This document shows, piece after piece, positions 16,164-23,972 of a stretch of DNA of 64,000 nucleotides. The DNA is from Faucicola sp902506225. Its GTDB lineage: Bacteria > Pseudomonadota > Gammaproteobacteria > Pseudomonadales > Moraxellaceae. Location: positions 1,736,001 through 1,800,000 of the forward strand of contig LR733345.1 in assembly GCA_902506225.1 (NCBI GenBank). The letters are read 5' to 3'. The position numbers and the translations under genes are program-made. The number at the start of each line of letters is the position of its first letter. Position 1 is the stretch's first letter. The notes beneath the pieces are model-generated. The model searched no databases. It had not been told where the DNA came from and saw nothing but the letters and a program-made list of their open reading frames with translations.

Positions 16164-17252
16164 ATGACCGACACTGTACAAACTTTTGCCCCTTCAACGC
16201 CGCACACCGATAGACCCATCGTTCGTGACAAATCAAATTGCGACAAGCCAAAACGTCCTGAAGTGGGTGAAAAACTACGTGGCCATGATAAAGTTGCCCG
16301 TATTCCGATTAAAATCATTCCAACGGTAGAAACCCCAAAAAAACCTGACTGGATTCGCGTCAAGCTGTCATCGCCCAGTGAAGTGGCGCGCATAAAGTCA
16401 ACCTTGCGTGAACAAAAGCTGTATACGGTGTGTGAAGAAGCTGCCTGCCCCAACCTACCCCAATGTTTTGGTGATGGCACCGCGACCTTTATGATTATGG
16501 GAGATATTTGTACCCGTCGCTGCCCATTTTGCGATGTGGCGCATGGTCGCCCCAATGCGCTCGATGAGCTTGAGCCGATTCACACCGCTGAGACCATTGC
16601 CGGTCTAGGGTTAAAATATGCGGTGATTACCTCGGTTGACCGAGATGATTTGCGTGACGGCGGGGCGGGACATTTTGCCAATGTCATTAAAGAATCTCGT
16701 CAGTTAAGCCCTAATTGTTTGATTGAGATTTTAGTCCCTGACTTTCGCGGTCGTGAGCAAGTGGCACTTGATATCTTAAGTGACACAGCGCCTGATGTGT
16801 TTAACCACAATATCGAAACCGTACCACGTTTGTATAAAGCGTTTCGCCCAGGGTCGGATTATCAGCATTCATTACAGCTGTTAAAAGATTACAAAGCGCG
16901 TCGCCCTGATATCGTCACCAAATGTGGTTTTATGGTGGGTCTTGGCGAGACCGAAGAAGAGGTTTATACCTTACTCGATGATTTAAAGGCGCATGATGTC
17001 GATTTAATTACCATCGGTCAATATTTGCAGCCAAGCAAATCGCACGCCCCAGTTGATAGATTTGTGCATCCTGATGAATTCGACCGTTATACGGCACACG
17101 GTAAAAAATTGGGATTTGCAAATATTTGGGCAGGCCCGATGGTGCGCTCAAGCTATTTTGCCGATCGTCAATATTATGGTGAGCCTTGTCCACGCCCTAC
17201 CCGTGGTGCCAATCCATTATCAGAAGCGCATATGAAAAAATCAGGCTGTTGA
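16164..17252 (+). CDS. lipA: LipA, lipoyl synthase
   Basis: This radical-SAM enzyme inserts two sulfurs into the octanoyl group on the E2 and GcvH proteins. The 362 residues carry both iron-sulfur sites: the auxiliary cluster at C90, C95 and C101 (CEEAACPNLPQC) and the radical-SAM cluster at C116, C120 and C123 (CTRRCPFC). The C-terminal RSSYFAD holds the serine that ligates the auxiliary cluster. The N-terminal 60 residues are longer than in E. coli (321 residues) and low in conservation. lipB is not adjacent. A strong terminator follows. Confidence 0.96.
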   Translation: MTDTVQTFAPSTPHTDRPIVRDKSNCDKPKRPEVGEKLRGHDKVARIPIKIIPTVETPKKPDWIRVKLSSPSEVARIKSTLREQKLYTVCEEAACPNLPQCFGDGTATFMIMGDICTRRCPFCDVAHGRPNALDELEPIHTAETIAGLGLKYAVITSVDRDDLRDGGAGHFANVIKESRQLSPNCLIEILVPDFRGREQVALDILSDTAPDVFNHNIETVPRLYKAFRPGSDYQHSLQLLKDYKARRPDIVTKCGFMVGLGETEEEVYTLLDDLKAHDVDLITIGQYLQPSKSHAPVDRFVHPDEFDRYTAHGKKLGFANIWAGPMVRSSYFADRQYYGEPCPRPTRGANPLSEAHMKKSGC

Positions 17253-17290
17253 TATGTGCATTGATTTGTGAATTTGTGCGTTAATTTAAA

Positions 17291-17312
17291 GCCGTCATTA
17301 GACGGCTTTTTT
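17291..17312 (+). terminator. Terminator after lipA
   Basis: GCCGTC, loop ATTA, GACGGC, then T6. Confidence 0.9.
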
Positions 17313-17352
17313 ATGCTACCCTAATTATAAAATAACTCACAGGAAATTTGCG

Positions 17353-18240
17353 ATGAATAACAATTACACATTCTATCTGCCTAAGGTGACGCCCGTTGCT
17401 ACGTTACTAATCGTGCATGGCATGGCAGAACACCAAGGGCGCTACCAACCCTTTGCGCAATTTTTGGCAAATCATGATATTGCGGTGTTGACTTTTGACC
17501 ATTTAGGTCATGGACAGCAAGCCTATGACAATGGTTGCTTAGGCTATATGGGTAACCCCAATCCTGCTGAGTTGATGATTGACAATGTGATGGACCATGC
17601 AGAGTTAATGGCTGAAAAATATCCCGACCTCCCCCATTTTATCTTGGGTCACAGTATGGGGTCATTTATCGTTCGCTGTATTTTGCAGCGCTATGGTGAG
17701 CGATTTGCGGGCGCAATAATTATGGGCACCTCAGATTTTAATCCGTTGGCAAACTTGTTTGTGCCTGTAACCAAAAACCTGAATCACTTTACCACGCGCC
17801 GTACCAATCCGGTATTGGATAAGATTTTAAACCAATTTAATAACCTACCCTTTAGAAAAGAACCCGATTTACAAGGGTTTAATTGGCTCAATTCAGATCC
17901 CAAGCAAGTAAAAGCCTACCTTGATGACAAGCTTTGCGGCTTTCAGTTTACCAACAATGGCTATTTTGCCCTCATGTCGTTGATGCAAGCAGGCACCAAT
18001 AAGCATTGGTATCAACAAGTACCCAGACAGTTACCGCTGCTATTTGTCAGCGGAAAAGATGACCCTGTTGGGCAGATGGGAAAAGGGATTACGCGTATCG
18101 TCAAACGTTTGCAAAAAAATAATTTTGCCTCGGTTAGCATGCAGCAATATGAAGCGATGCGCCATGAAATCTTGCTAGAGCCTAATCACCAACAAGTGTA
18201 TGACGATATTTTGGCTTGGCTCACTCACCATATCAATTAG
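17353..18240 (+). CDS. Alpha/beta hydrolase, monoacylglycerol-lipase-like
   Basis: The 295-residue soluble protein is of the Hydrolase_4 (serine aminopeptidase S33) group that includes monoacylglycerol lipases and lysophospholipases. The oxyanion motif is VHGMAEHQGRY, followed by FDHLGHGQ. The nucleophile is S101 in GHSMGSF. The acid is an Asp of SGKDDPVG (D236 or D237), and the base is H271 in MRHEIL. No signal peptide is seen. The substrate is unknown; acyl glycerol or lysophospholipid is inference. The ribosome site AGGAAA lies 8 bases before the ATG. Confidence 0.88.
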   Translation: MNNNYTFYLPKVTPVATLLIVHGMAEHQGRYQPFAQFLANHDIAVLTFDHLGHGQQAYDNGCLGYMGNPNPAELMIDNVMDHAELMAEKYPDLPHFILGHSMGSFIVRCILQRYGERFAGAIIMGTSDFNPLANLFVPVTKNLNHFTTRRTNPVLDKILNQFNNLPFRKEPDLQGFNWLNSDPKQVKAYLDDKLCGFQFTNNGYFALMSLMQAGTNKHWYQQVPRQLPLLFVSGKDDPVGQMGKGITRIVKRLQKNNFASVSMQQYEAMRHEILLEPNHQQVYDDILAWLTHHIN

Positions 18241-18333
18241 TTTAAAATCCCTGAGTCTTGCTAATAAGTCTGACTTTTCAGTGTTTAAGCAGCGTTTTAT
18301 AACTATTATGATAAATAGACTATTAGCCTCGTT

Positions 18334-18339
18334 TTGACA
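18334..18339 (+). promoter_or_regulatory. -35 element of a possible hslR promoter
   Basis: A perfect TTGACA about 100 bases before hslR. The -10 at the right distance is poor, so this is weak. Confidence 0.3.
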
Positions 18340-18436
18340 CGCCAATTGCTTGTTACAAATATCGATGTGATGTATTGAAAGATTTGAAAAAACAACCATT
18401 TAATCTAAAGTTATTGATGCAGTGAAGTTATAGGAA

Positions 18437-18871
18437 ATGTCATTGAGTACAACTGATAAAATTAAAGTGCGTTTAGATAAATGGCTATGGGCAGCAAGGT
18501 TTTATAAAACTCGTACCCTAGCCAAGGAAGCGATTGAATCGGGACGGGTCCACCATTTTGGCAATCGCGTGAAGGTTAGTAAAGAAATAGCGGTGGGCGA
18601 TGAATTGACGATTCGTCAAGGGTCAGCCAATCATTACACCCAAAGGACGGTCAAGGTGCTGGCGCTGTCTGAAGTGCGCGGCAATGCTACTGCCGCCAGT
18701 GTGCTTTACCAAGAGACCGATGCCAGTATCAGTCAACGAGAATTTTTCACCGAACAAAAAAAACTTGCCAATCTTGCCCGCCCCGATCATCGCCCAAATA
18801 AAAAACAGCGTCGTCAGCTAAGCCGTTTTAGGGATATTAACCATTTTGGCAGTGATGAAGAAGGTTTTTAG
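18437..18871 (+). CDS. hslR: HslR, heat shock protein 15 (S4 domain)
   Basis: Hsp15 binds 50S subunits that still carry nascent chains and helps recycle them after heat stress. The 144-residue protein starts with a clear S4 RNA-binding domain: VRLDKWLWAARFYKTRTLAK, then AIESGRVHHFGNRVKVSKE. The C-terminal tail is basic and Arg-rich (RPDHRPNKKQRRQLSRFRD), as in the family. The ATG at 18437 has its AGGA only one base away; an in-frame TTG at 18443 is spaced 7 bases from it and may be the real start, giving two residues fewer. Confidence 0.92.
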   Translation: MSLSTTDKIKVRLDKWLWAARFYKTRTLAKEAIESGRVHHFGNRVKVSKEIAVGDELTIRQGSANHYTQRTVKVLALSEVRGNATAASVLYQETDASISQREFFTEQKKLANLARPDHRPNKKQRRQLSRFRDINHFGSDEEGF

Positions 18872-18921
18872 TTGGCTGTCATGGGGTCATAAAAATCCCG
18901 ATTTTCCCTGTGATATTTCGT

Positions 18922-18927
18922 TATAAT
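18922..18927 (+). promoter_or_regulatory. -10 box upstream of murB
   Basis: A perfect TATAAT 70 bases before the murB start, with no good -35. Confidence 0.4.
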
Positions 18928-18938
18928 AAGCACTTTAT

Positions 18939-18962
18939 CATTGCGCTAGTCATTGCACTGGC
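18939..18962. repeat. Imperfect 12-bp tandem duplication before murB
   Basis: CATTGCGCTAGT is followed directly by CATTGCACTGGC; 9 of 12 positions match. Confidence 0.5.
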
Positions 18963-18996
18963 GATGAGCACCTCTGCCGATTACTAACGATATTTT

Positions 18997-20106
18997 ATGA
19001 CCAATTTTTTTGAACCTAATCCTGCGCAGGCTAATCCTAGCTATGTGGATATTAGCGCATACAATACCATGGCATTAGCCTGTCAAGCCAAACAATTTAT
19101 CCGTTTAACTCAACTATCTGATATCGAGCCGACTTTTAGGCAACTGGCAGCCCATCAACAAGCGTTTGTTGTGCTATCGAATGGCAGTAATATCATTTTG
19201 CCCGAAGTATTGGACGCGGTTGTGGTGTCACCCAGTCTTAAAGGTAAAACCGTTCTTTTTGAAGACACCCAAACAATAACCCTTGAGGTGATGGCTGGCG
19301 AGGATTGGCATACGCTAGTGCTAGACACGGTCCATCAAGGCTGGTATGGACTGGAGAATTTGGCGTTAATCCCAAGCTGGGTGGGTGGCAGTCCCGTACA
19401 AAACATCGGTGCGTATGGGGTACAAGCTGAAGATGTGATAGACAGCGTGAAAGCGTTTCATATACCGAGTTTAACGTGGCATCATCTAAGCAAATCTGAT
19501 TGCCAGTTTAGCTACCGTGACAGCTTGTTTAAACAGCAAGCAGGACAGTGGCTCATTACCAGCGTGATTTTTACCCTCAGTAAAACCGCCAAACCCAATA
19601 CCCAGTATGGGGATGTGGCAAAAGTTGCACAGCACTATGCGAGCCAAGCAGGTCGCGATGAAGTCACCCCCGTGGATACCATGAATGCCATCATCGACAT
19701 TCGTCAAAGTAAATTGCCCGATACCAACGACTTGCCCAATTGTGGCAGCTTTTTTAAGAACCCCATCGTCGCCAAATCTCAAGTTGACCAGTTACTAAAG
19801 AGCCATCCCAATCTGGTGTATTATCCTGTCAAAGATGACCAAGGCAATTTGACTGATTACTGCAAAGTTGCAGCTGGCTGGCTTATTGACCAATCAGGGC
19901 TTAAGGGTAAAGGCATTGCCCCAATTTTAACGCATGTAAAACAAGCCCTAGTATTGACTAACCATGCGCCAAAAGTTGCGACGCAACGTGATGTAGCCAA
20001 AACTATGCAATTTATACAGCAGACTGTACTGGATAAATTTGGGATAAAATTGGAAGCTGAACCGGTTTGGATTGAATCTGATGGTAGCATTCGCCAAGCT
20101 CATTAA
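18997..20106 (+). CDS. murB: MurB, UDP-N-acetylenolpyruvoylglucosamine reductase
   Basis: MurB uses FAD and NADPH to reduce the enolpyruvyl group and make UDP-N-acetylmuramic acid. The 369 residues are of the E. coli type (type I). Visible marks are NTMALACQAKQFIRL at the start, VLSNGSNIILPE and WVGGSPVQNIGAYGVQAEDV in the FAD-binding domain, SYRDSLFK carrying the substrate-binding Tyr, and the catalytic serine in CGSFFKNP. The ribosome site is weak. The 3' end overlaps the start of the YdcF-like gene by 26 bases, suggesting cotranscription. Confidence 0.95.
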   Translation: MTNFFEPNPAQANPSYVDISAYNTMALACQAKQFIRLTQLSDIEPTFRQLAAHQQAFVVLSNGSNIILPEVLDAVVVSPSLKGKTVLFEDTQTITLEVMAGEDWHTLVLDTVHQGWYGLENLALIPSWVGGSPVQNIGAYGVQAEDVIDSVKAFHIPSLTWHHLSKSDCQFSYRDSLFKQQAGQWLITSVIFTLSKTAKPNTQYGDVAKVAQHYASQAGRDEVTPVDTMNAIIDIRQSKLPDTNDLPNCGSFFKNPIVAKSQVDQLLKSHPNLVYYPVKDDQGNLTDYCKVAAGWLIDQSGLKGKGIAPILTHVKQALVLTNHAPKVATQRDVAKTMQFIQQTVLDKFGIKLEAEPVWIESDGSIRQAH

Positions 20107-20758
20107 CTACCTTGAGCGATTTTTTTCAATCATCAAACGGATTTTGACTGTTGTTGTATTGGTGGGGTGTTTAGTCACACTCAGTTTTTTTACACCCCTG
20201 TTTTCTACCATCGTATTGTTTATCTTAGATTGCTATCGCCTGCCAGAATCAGCGGTGAGCGTCAATCCTGCAACGGCGATTGTGGTATTAGGTGGCGGAT
20301 TAACCAATAACCAGCAAAATGAGATTGTAATTAATCAATTTACCGAAAGTCGATTGATTAAAGCCAGTCAAGTGTATCAGCAGACTGGCTTACCCATCAT
20401 CGTCAGTGGTAAGGAGGCGCCATGGATGGCAAAATGGCTACAAAAAAAAGGCATTATGTGGGTCGTGGCAGAAAAAAACAGCTTTAACACCTGTCAAAAT
20501 GCCAAATTTACCGCAGAAATGGTCAATGTCAGACAGGTAATTTTGGTGACCGATGCGTATCACATGGACCGCTCAAGGCGGCAGTTTGCCATCAATGGGG
20601 TGGCTAGTATTCCAAGTATCGCCCCATTACCAAAGGCAAATGATTGGCAGCATTTTGATCAGAATCTGCAGCACTCAAGACGTGCCTTATATGAATTGTT
20701 GGCATTCGCTCGCGATCTTGTCAAACCCCAATACGACTGCCAACCGACCAATAAATGA
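20081..20758 (+). CDS. YdcF/ElyC-family membrane-anchored protein
   Basis: The product has a membrane segment near residues 15-45 (ILTVVVLVGCLVTLSFF) and then a DUF218/YdcF domain: AIVVLGGGLTNN, PIIVSGKEAPW, EKNSFNTCQNAKF, and VILVTDAYHMDRSRRQF, which are the four usual blocks. Members include SanA and ElyC, linked to envelope and peptidoglycan homeostasis. Overlap with murB supports such a role by context only. I use the ATG inside the end of murB; the TTG three codons earlier is less likely. Its stop and that of the convergent rhodanese gene are one base apart. Confidence 0.85.
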   Translation: MVAFAKLINYLERFFSIIKRILTVVVLVGCLVTLSFFTPLFSTIVLFILDCYRLPESAVSVNPATAIVVLGGGLTNNQQNEIVINQFTESRLIKASQVYQQTGLPIIVSGKEAPWMAKWLQKKGIMWVVAEKNSFNTCQNAKFTAEMVNVRQVILVTDAYHMDRSRRQFAINGVASIPSIAPLPKANDWQHFDQNLQHSRRALYELLAFARDLVKPQYDCQPTNK

Positions 20759-20759
20759 G

Positions 20760-21095
20760 TTATTTTTGAATCTCTACATTGGTGTAGCCAGCTGATTGCA
20801 AAGCAGATTTGGCTTGTTGGGCACGACCGCCACCACGACTATACACTTTAATGGTATCTGATTTTGCAATGCCTTGCGCGGTTATTTTGGCAAGTAATTC
20901 ACTGTGTGGAATATTAATGGCACCGGTTGGATGATTCACAGAATACTCCTCTGGGGTACGTACATCAATGACCACTGTCGCAGCGTTTGCTGTTGGCATC
21001 AATAATGCGCCAACCATGACAGCCGCGCCTAAGGCAAGCAACTGTTTTTTTGAAAGTTTAAGGGAAGGCTTAAAGATTTTAGGCATCAACATCAT
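20760..21095 (-). CDS. Exported rhodanese-like protein with Ser in place of the catalytic Cys
   Basis: The 111-residue protein has a basic start and a hydrophobic segment ending in PTANA, so export to the periplasm is likely. The rest is a single rhodanese domain like PspE: VVIDVRTPEEYSVNHPTGAI and NIPHSELLAKI. In active rhodaneses the loop after the fifth strand starts with Cys (for example YCxxGxR). Here it reads VYSRGGGRAQQ, so position 86 is Ser. The domain is otherwise intact. It may act in binding rather than sulfur transfer. The ribosome site AAGGAAATT precedes the ATG. Confidence 0.85.
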   Translation of the reverse strand: MMLMPKIFKPSLKLSKKQLLALGAAVMVGALLMPTANAATVVIDVRTPEEYSVNHPTGAINIPHSELLAKITAQGIAKSDTIKVYSRGGGRAQQAKSALQSAGYTNVEIQK

Positions 21096-21317
21096 AATTT
21101 CCTTGTAGAATTTTGAGTTTTAAAACCAAGTTAAACCTCAATGTTTAACCTACTATCATTATAGCATCCATTATTCGCACTCAAATCACTGAGTTGCTTT
21201 GATTTGCAACCCATGTGTTTATTTTGTAAGCATACTAAAGGCTATTTGATGGCTGCTATTTGATTGCTACAGCAACACTGCGACATTTTGCCGCATTTAT
21301 TTATGTCAAAATAAGCG

Positions 21318-21323
21318 TATAAT
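21318..21323 (+). promoter_or_regulatory. -10 box upstream of ccoS
   Basis: A perfect TATAAT 50 bases before ccoS, in GCGTATAATGG. I see no FNR-type palindrome near it. Confidence 0.45.
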
Positions 21324-21373
21324 GGTTTTTTTAACTTAATTCGTATGTTTACGCCAAGTAATGGGGATGCGCG

Positions 21374-21604
21374 ATGCAAAGCATGTATTTTTTGATTCCT
21401 ATTAGTTTAGTGCTATTTGTATTGGGTATTTTTGCCATTTATTACGCCATCAAATCACGCCAATTTGACGATTTGGACAATGAATCTCAGCGGGTCATTT
21501 TGGATGACAGACAATTTCGCCGCGAACAATTGGGGCAAAATCCCGCCAAGCCTTCATCTTCTCAGCCCCCAAAAATACAAGACCCTACTGACGAGCAAGA
21601 ATAA
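21374..21604 (+). CDS. ccoS: CcoS, cbb3-type cytochrome oxidase assembly protein
   Basis: CcoS is a small membrane protein needed to place cofactors in the cbb3 oxidase. The 76 residues have one N-terminal helix (MYFLIPISLVLFVLGIFAI) followed by the family pattern YYAIKSRQFDDLDNESQRVI. The C-terminal 25 residues are polar and Pro/Gln-rich. The start at 21374 has GGGG 7 bases upstream; an ATG three codons later is the alternative. The gene is followed 91 bases later by a TauE/SafE-like gene. ccoNOQP, ccoG and ccoI are not in the window. Confidence 0.9.
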   Translation: MQSMYFLIPISLVLFVLGIFAIYYAIKSRQFDDLDNESQRVILDDRQFRREQLGQNPAKPSSSQPPKIQDPTDEQE

Positions 21605-21695
21605 CGTGTTGGGGTTATCTTTTTCCCTGCTGATTTCTTTCTATTGATTTGTTTACTTCCTTTTGAAAAATTTTTAGACTTTTTTGGAGCATCTT

Positions 21696-22628
21696 ATGAC
21701 CTGGGCATTATTTTTGGCAGCGTTTAGCATGGGATTGTTTGGCTCACCGCACTGTCTGGGGATGTGCGGTGGCATTGTGACGGCTTTTGGGCTGTCTATG
21801 CAGCATGTATCGGACAGCAAAAAAAATGGCTTGATTTTGACGTATCATTTCGGACGCCTCATCAGTTATTCATTGCTTGGATTGATTGCCAGTGTTGTTG
21901 GGGTGGCAATCTTTCAGTCCATTATGAGTAACAGTGCGCCAAGAATTGTACTGGGTGCGGTATTGGTGTTGATTGGGCTTGCGATGCTTGGGTTACCGCT
22001 GTTTAATCAGTTAGAAAAAGTTGGGATGCGTTTTTGGCAATCGCTTGCCCCGATACGCAAGAAAGTGTTTCCAATTGATAGTTTTGGTAAAGCCTTGTTT
22101 GCTGGCTTGCTGTGGGGATTTTTGCCGTGTGGATTGGTGTATGGTGCGCTCATGATGGCGATTGCTGGCAACGACATCGCTACAGGGGCGGCTCTGATGT
22201 TTGTATTTGGACTGGGTACCATGCCGATGTTGATTGCCACGCAAAAAACTGTGGGGATGCTACAGTCGAGTATTAAAAATTTTCGCCTTCGCCAAATTAA
22301 TGGGGTCATTATGATGTTGTCTGGGCTTGCGGTGATTTTTATTCCGATGATGATGCACCATAATCATAATCAAGGTTCACATAGCCACGTTTCACATAGT
22401 AACGCCAGTCGTACCATGAATGAGACGAGTATGCACCATGATATGTCAACAATGAATCATTCTGCATCTAATCCTGCTTCTGTGACAGCTTCGACTACCA
22501 TGCCGACTACTATGCCTATGAACCATAATATGAGCCATAACATGAATCACGACATGCACAATATGCAGGATATGAACGATAAGCACCATGAGATGGCGAT
22601 GCCTGCAAGTACTAGTCATAATCACTAG
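21696..22628 (+). CDS. TauE/SafE (UreH-like) membrane protein with His/Met-rich tail
   Basis: The 310-residue protein begins with FSMGLFGSPHCLGMCGGIVTA, the HCxGMCGG start typical of the UreH-like TauE/SafE group often found in cbb3 oxidase clusters and connected with copper handling. About six membrane helices follow, including LLWGFLPCGLVYGALMMAI with a Pro-Cys-Gly in the membrane. After residue 220 comes a tail of about 90 residues with roughly 17 His and 14 Met, in motifs such as NHNMSHNMNHDMHNMQDM. Such tails bind Cu(I)/Cu(II) in known copper proteins. The start is chosen for GGAG 7 bases before the ATG. A copper role for cbb3 assembly is inference from tail and neighbour. Confidence 0.85.
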   Translation: MTWALFLAAFSMGLFGSPHCLGMCGGIVTAFGLSMQHVSDSKKNGLILTYHFGRLISYSLLGLIASVVGVAIFQSIMSNSAPRIVLGAVLVLIGLAMLGLPLFNQLEKVGMRFWQSLAPIRKKVFPIDSFGKALFAGLLWGFLPCGLVYGALMMAIAGNDIATGAALMFVFGLGTMPMLIATQKTVGMLQSSIKNFRLRQINGVIMMLSGLAVIFIPMMMHHNHNQGSHSHVSHSNASRTMNETSMHHDMSTMNHSASNPASVTASTTMPTTMPMNHNMSHNMNHDMHNMQDMNDKHHEMAMPASTSHNH

Positions 22629-22652
22629 TCACTAATCATTCATTTATATTGC

Positions 22653-22691
22653 CAAAAAAAACAAACCTCTTAATCGATATATTAAGAGGTT
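22653..22691 (-). terminator. Terminator of the 27-codon ORF
   Basis: AACCTCTTAAT (22664-22674) pairs with ATTAAGAGGTT (22681-22691), an 11-bp perfect stem. On the minus strand it is followed by a T-rich run (TTTGTTTTTTTT). It could also weakly stop the plus-strand TauE-like gene. Confidence 0.8.
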
Positions 22692-22731
22692 ATCGGTTGC
22701 GAATTTTTACGTTTTACGCTTAACTTGCAGT

Positions 22732-22815
22732 TTACATTTCTACCGCGTCATCGCCCTCGTCAAGATAGATGATATCGGTTTCATATTCAAACGCTTCATT
22801 TAACATATCTAACAT
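22732..22815 (-). CDS. 27-residue acidic small protein
   Basis: This short ORF has the marks of a real gene: a strong ribosome site (AGGAG, 6 bases before ATG) and an 11-bp-stem terminator about 40 bases after the stop. The product starts MLDMLNEAFEYETDI and ends DEGDDAVEM: ten acidic residues, no basic residue and no Cys. It is not a membrane protein. I recognise no family. It could be a small regulatory protein, a leader peptide of a short attenuated transcript, or a precursor peptide, though no modifying enzyme is adjacent. It lies between the TauE-like gene and the oxidoreductase-like gene. Confidence 0.55.
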   Translation of the reverse strand: MLDMLNEAFEYETDIIYLDEGDDAVEM

Positions 22816-23047
22816 TTTTTACTCCTATCTTTCTTCATCCAATATCCCATAGTGGCGGATTTTTTATTCATTTTAAGGCTTTTGCCATTTTTTAGTTGTT
22901 TACTTACTACTCTACTTACTATTTTACGTTATCAATGCAACTTCATAACGTCATGATATTTAACGTGAGTTTGATGACATTAGCATGAAATTCATGTGAC
23001 AGGAATATGAATTTACAAAAAATTACTTTTATTGAGGAATCCTCCCG

Positions 23048-23248
23048 TTACTGTGAAGGTTTGTCGGTGTCGCAAGTAGTTTTAGGCATGTTTTTGAGTC
23101 GCTGTTGCTGTTCGTCATAGGCTTGTTTCTGAACGCGGTAAATTTCATACACGCACAGTTCTTCGCAGCCATTGTTGCAACATTCCCAGTCTTCGGGGTA
23201 AGCGGGCGGTTCAATTAATTTTTCATTGTTGGATGATGGTTGGCTCAT
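23048..23248 (-). CDS. Oxidoreductase-like domain small protein
   Basis: The 66-residue protein has the Cys-rich pattern of the short 'oxidoreductase-like' Pfam family (Oxidored-like): EPPAYPEDWECCNNGCEELC followed by VYEIYRVQKQAYDEQQQRL. The Cys residues (CC....C...C) may bind a metal; no enzymatic function is proven for the family. The start at 23248 is one base after the VapC stop (TAATATG), so translation is probably coupled. A longer GTG form would overlap vapC by 77 bases and is less likely. The 232 bases between this gene and the 27-codon ORF hold only AT-rich sequence. Confidence 0.8.
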   Translation of the reverse strand: MSQPSSNNEKLIEPPAYPEDWECCNNGCEELCVYEIYRVQKQAYDEQQQRLKNMPKTTCDTDKPSQ

Positions 23249-23249
23249 A

Positions 23250-23645
23250 TTAACTGATAAATTGTAGTCCATGTGTCTGATATAACGGGTTATTACTATC
23301 ACTTGAGATAAACAGCAATTTTTCACAAATACTTTGCCAAATCAATAGTCTATCGAATGGGTCTTTATGGTGTCTAGGCAAACGATAATTGGTTGAAATA
23401 ATAGCGTTATCTAACGGTAAATACGTCAAAAAACTATCCCTCACTTCTTGATAAAACCCTTCGGGTGTAATCCCCTTTAAATCTAACTTATTTAAGCTGT
23501 ATTTAATATTGATTTCCCATAAGCTAATAGGGCTGTAAAAAATCTGGTTATCTTTATTGAGCAAAATTGTCTGTACAGGCGTGCTGATTTTGTCTGGTTC
23601 AATAAACAGCCATAGCAAAAAGTGGGTATCCAATAAATACTTCAT
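23250..23645 (-). CDS. vapC: VapC-type PIN-domain toxin
   Basis: The 131-residue protein is a PIN-domain ribonuclease of a type II toxin-antitoxin system. Conserved acidic residues sit in YLLDTHFLLWLF (first Asp), YSPISLWEINIK (Glu), HKDPFDRLLIWQS (Asp) and FISSD (last Asp), so the active site appears complete. The ATG overlaps the antitoxin stop as TGATG. The gene looks AT-richer than its surroundings (about one third G+C in the lines I counted), which suits a mobile toxin-antitoxin module. Confidence 0.9.
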   Translation of the reverse strand: MKYLLDTHFLLWLFIEPDKISTPVQTILLNKDNQIFYSPISLWEINIKYSLNKLDLKGITPEGFYQEVRDSFLTYLPLDNAIISTNYRLPRHHKDPFDRLLIWQSICEKLLFISSDSNNPLYQTHGLQFIS

Positions 23646-23863
23646 CAAAACGACCCATCAATCAATTGCTCATCCGTAATTTCCCAATCATCGGCAAACG
23701 TCACGCTTGCTTTATGGGCAAGTGTGCCGAGTTTGCGGGGTTTTTGTTGTGGTTGTTGAGTCGGCAAGATGGTAATGATGACTTGTTGATGGTCAAAATG
23801 TGGCGGTGGGTCTTGCCATGTGACGGTGTCGCCTGTTAAGGTGGCTTGGTAAGCGGTTAGCAT
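23645..23863 (-). CDS. vapB: VapB-type antitoxin
   Basis: This 72-residue protein lies directly upstream of the PIN toxin with a one-base overlap. Its N-terminal half reads LTAYQATLTGDTVTWQDPPP and VIITIL, the short beta-rich pattern of antitoxins that pair with this PIN group. The acidic C-terminal ADDWEITDEQLIDGSF is the likely toxin-binding tail. The start at 23863 is chosen because AAGGA lies 10 bases before it; the longer reading has no site. Such pairs usually repress their own promoter; I see no clear operator. Confidence 0.8.
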   Translation of the reverse strand: MLTAYQATLTGDTVTWQDPPPHFDHQQVIITILPTQQPQQKPRKLGTLAHKASVTFADDWEITDEQLIDGSF

Positions 23864-23972
23864 GATGTTATTTCCTTGCACGAATGAAGAAAATAATAGC
23901 ATAAAATTGGCTAAAATAAAAAAGCCCTACTGGTTGTCAGCCTTTAAAAGGTGCATAAAACACCCCTACGAC

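Noticed and set aside
20072..20080. TTG start for the YdcF-like gene
   Set aside because: An ATG three codons later gives the same protein; a rare TTG without a ribosome site is less likely.
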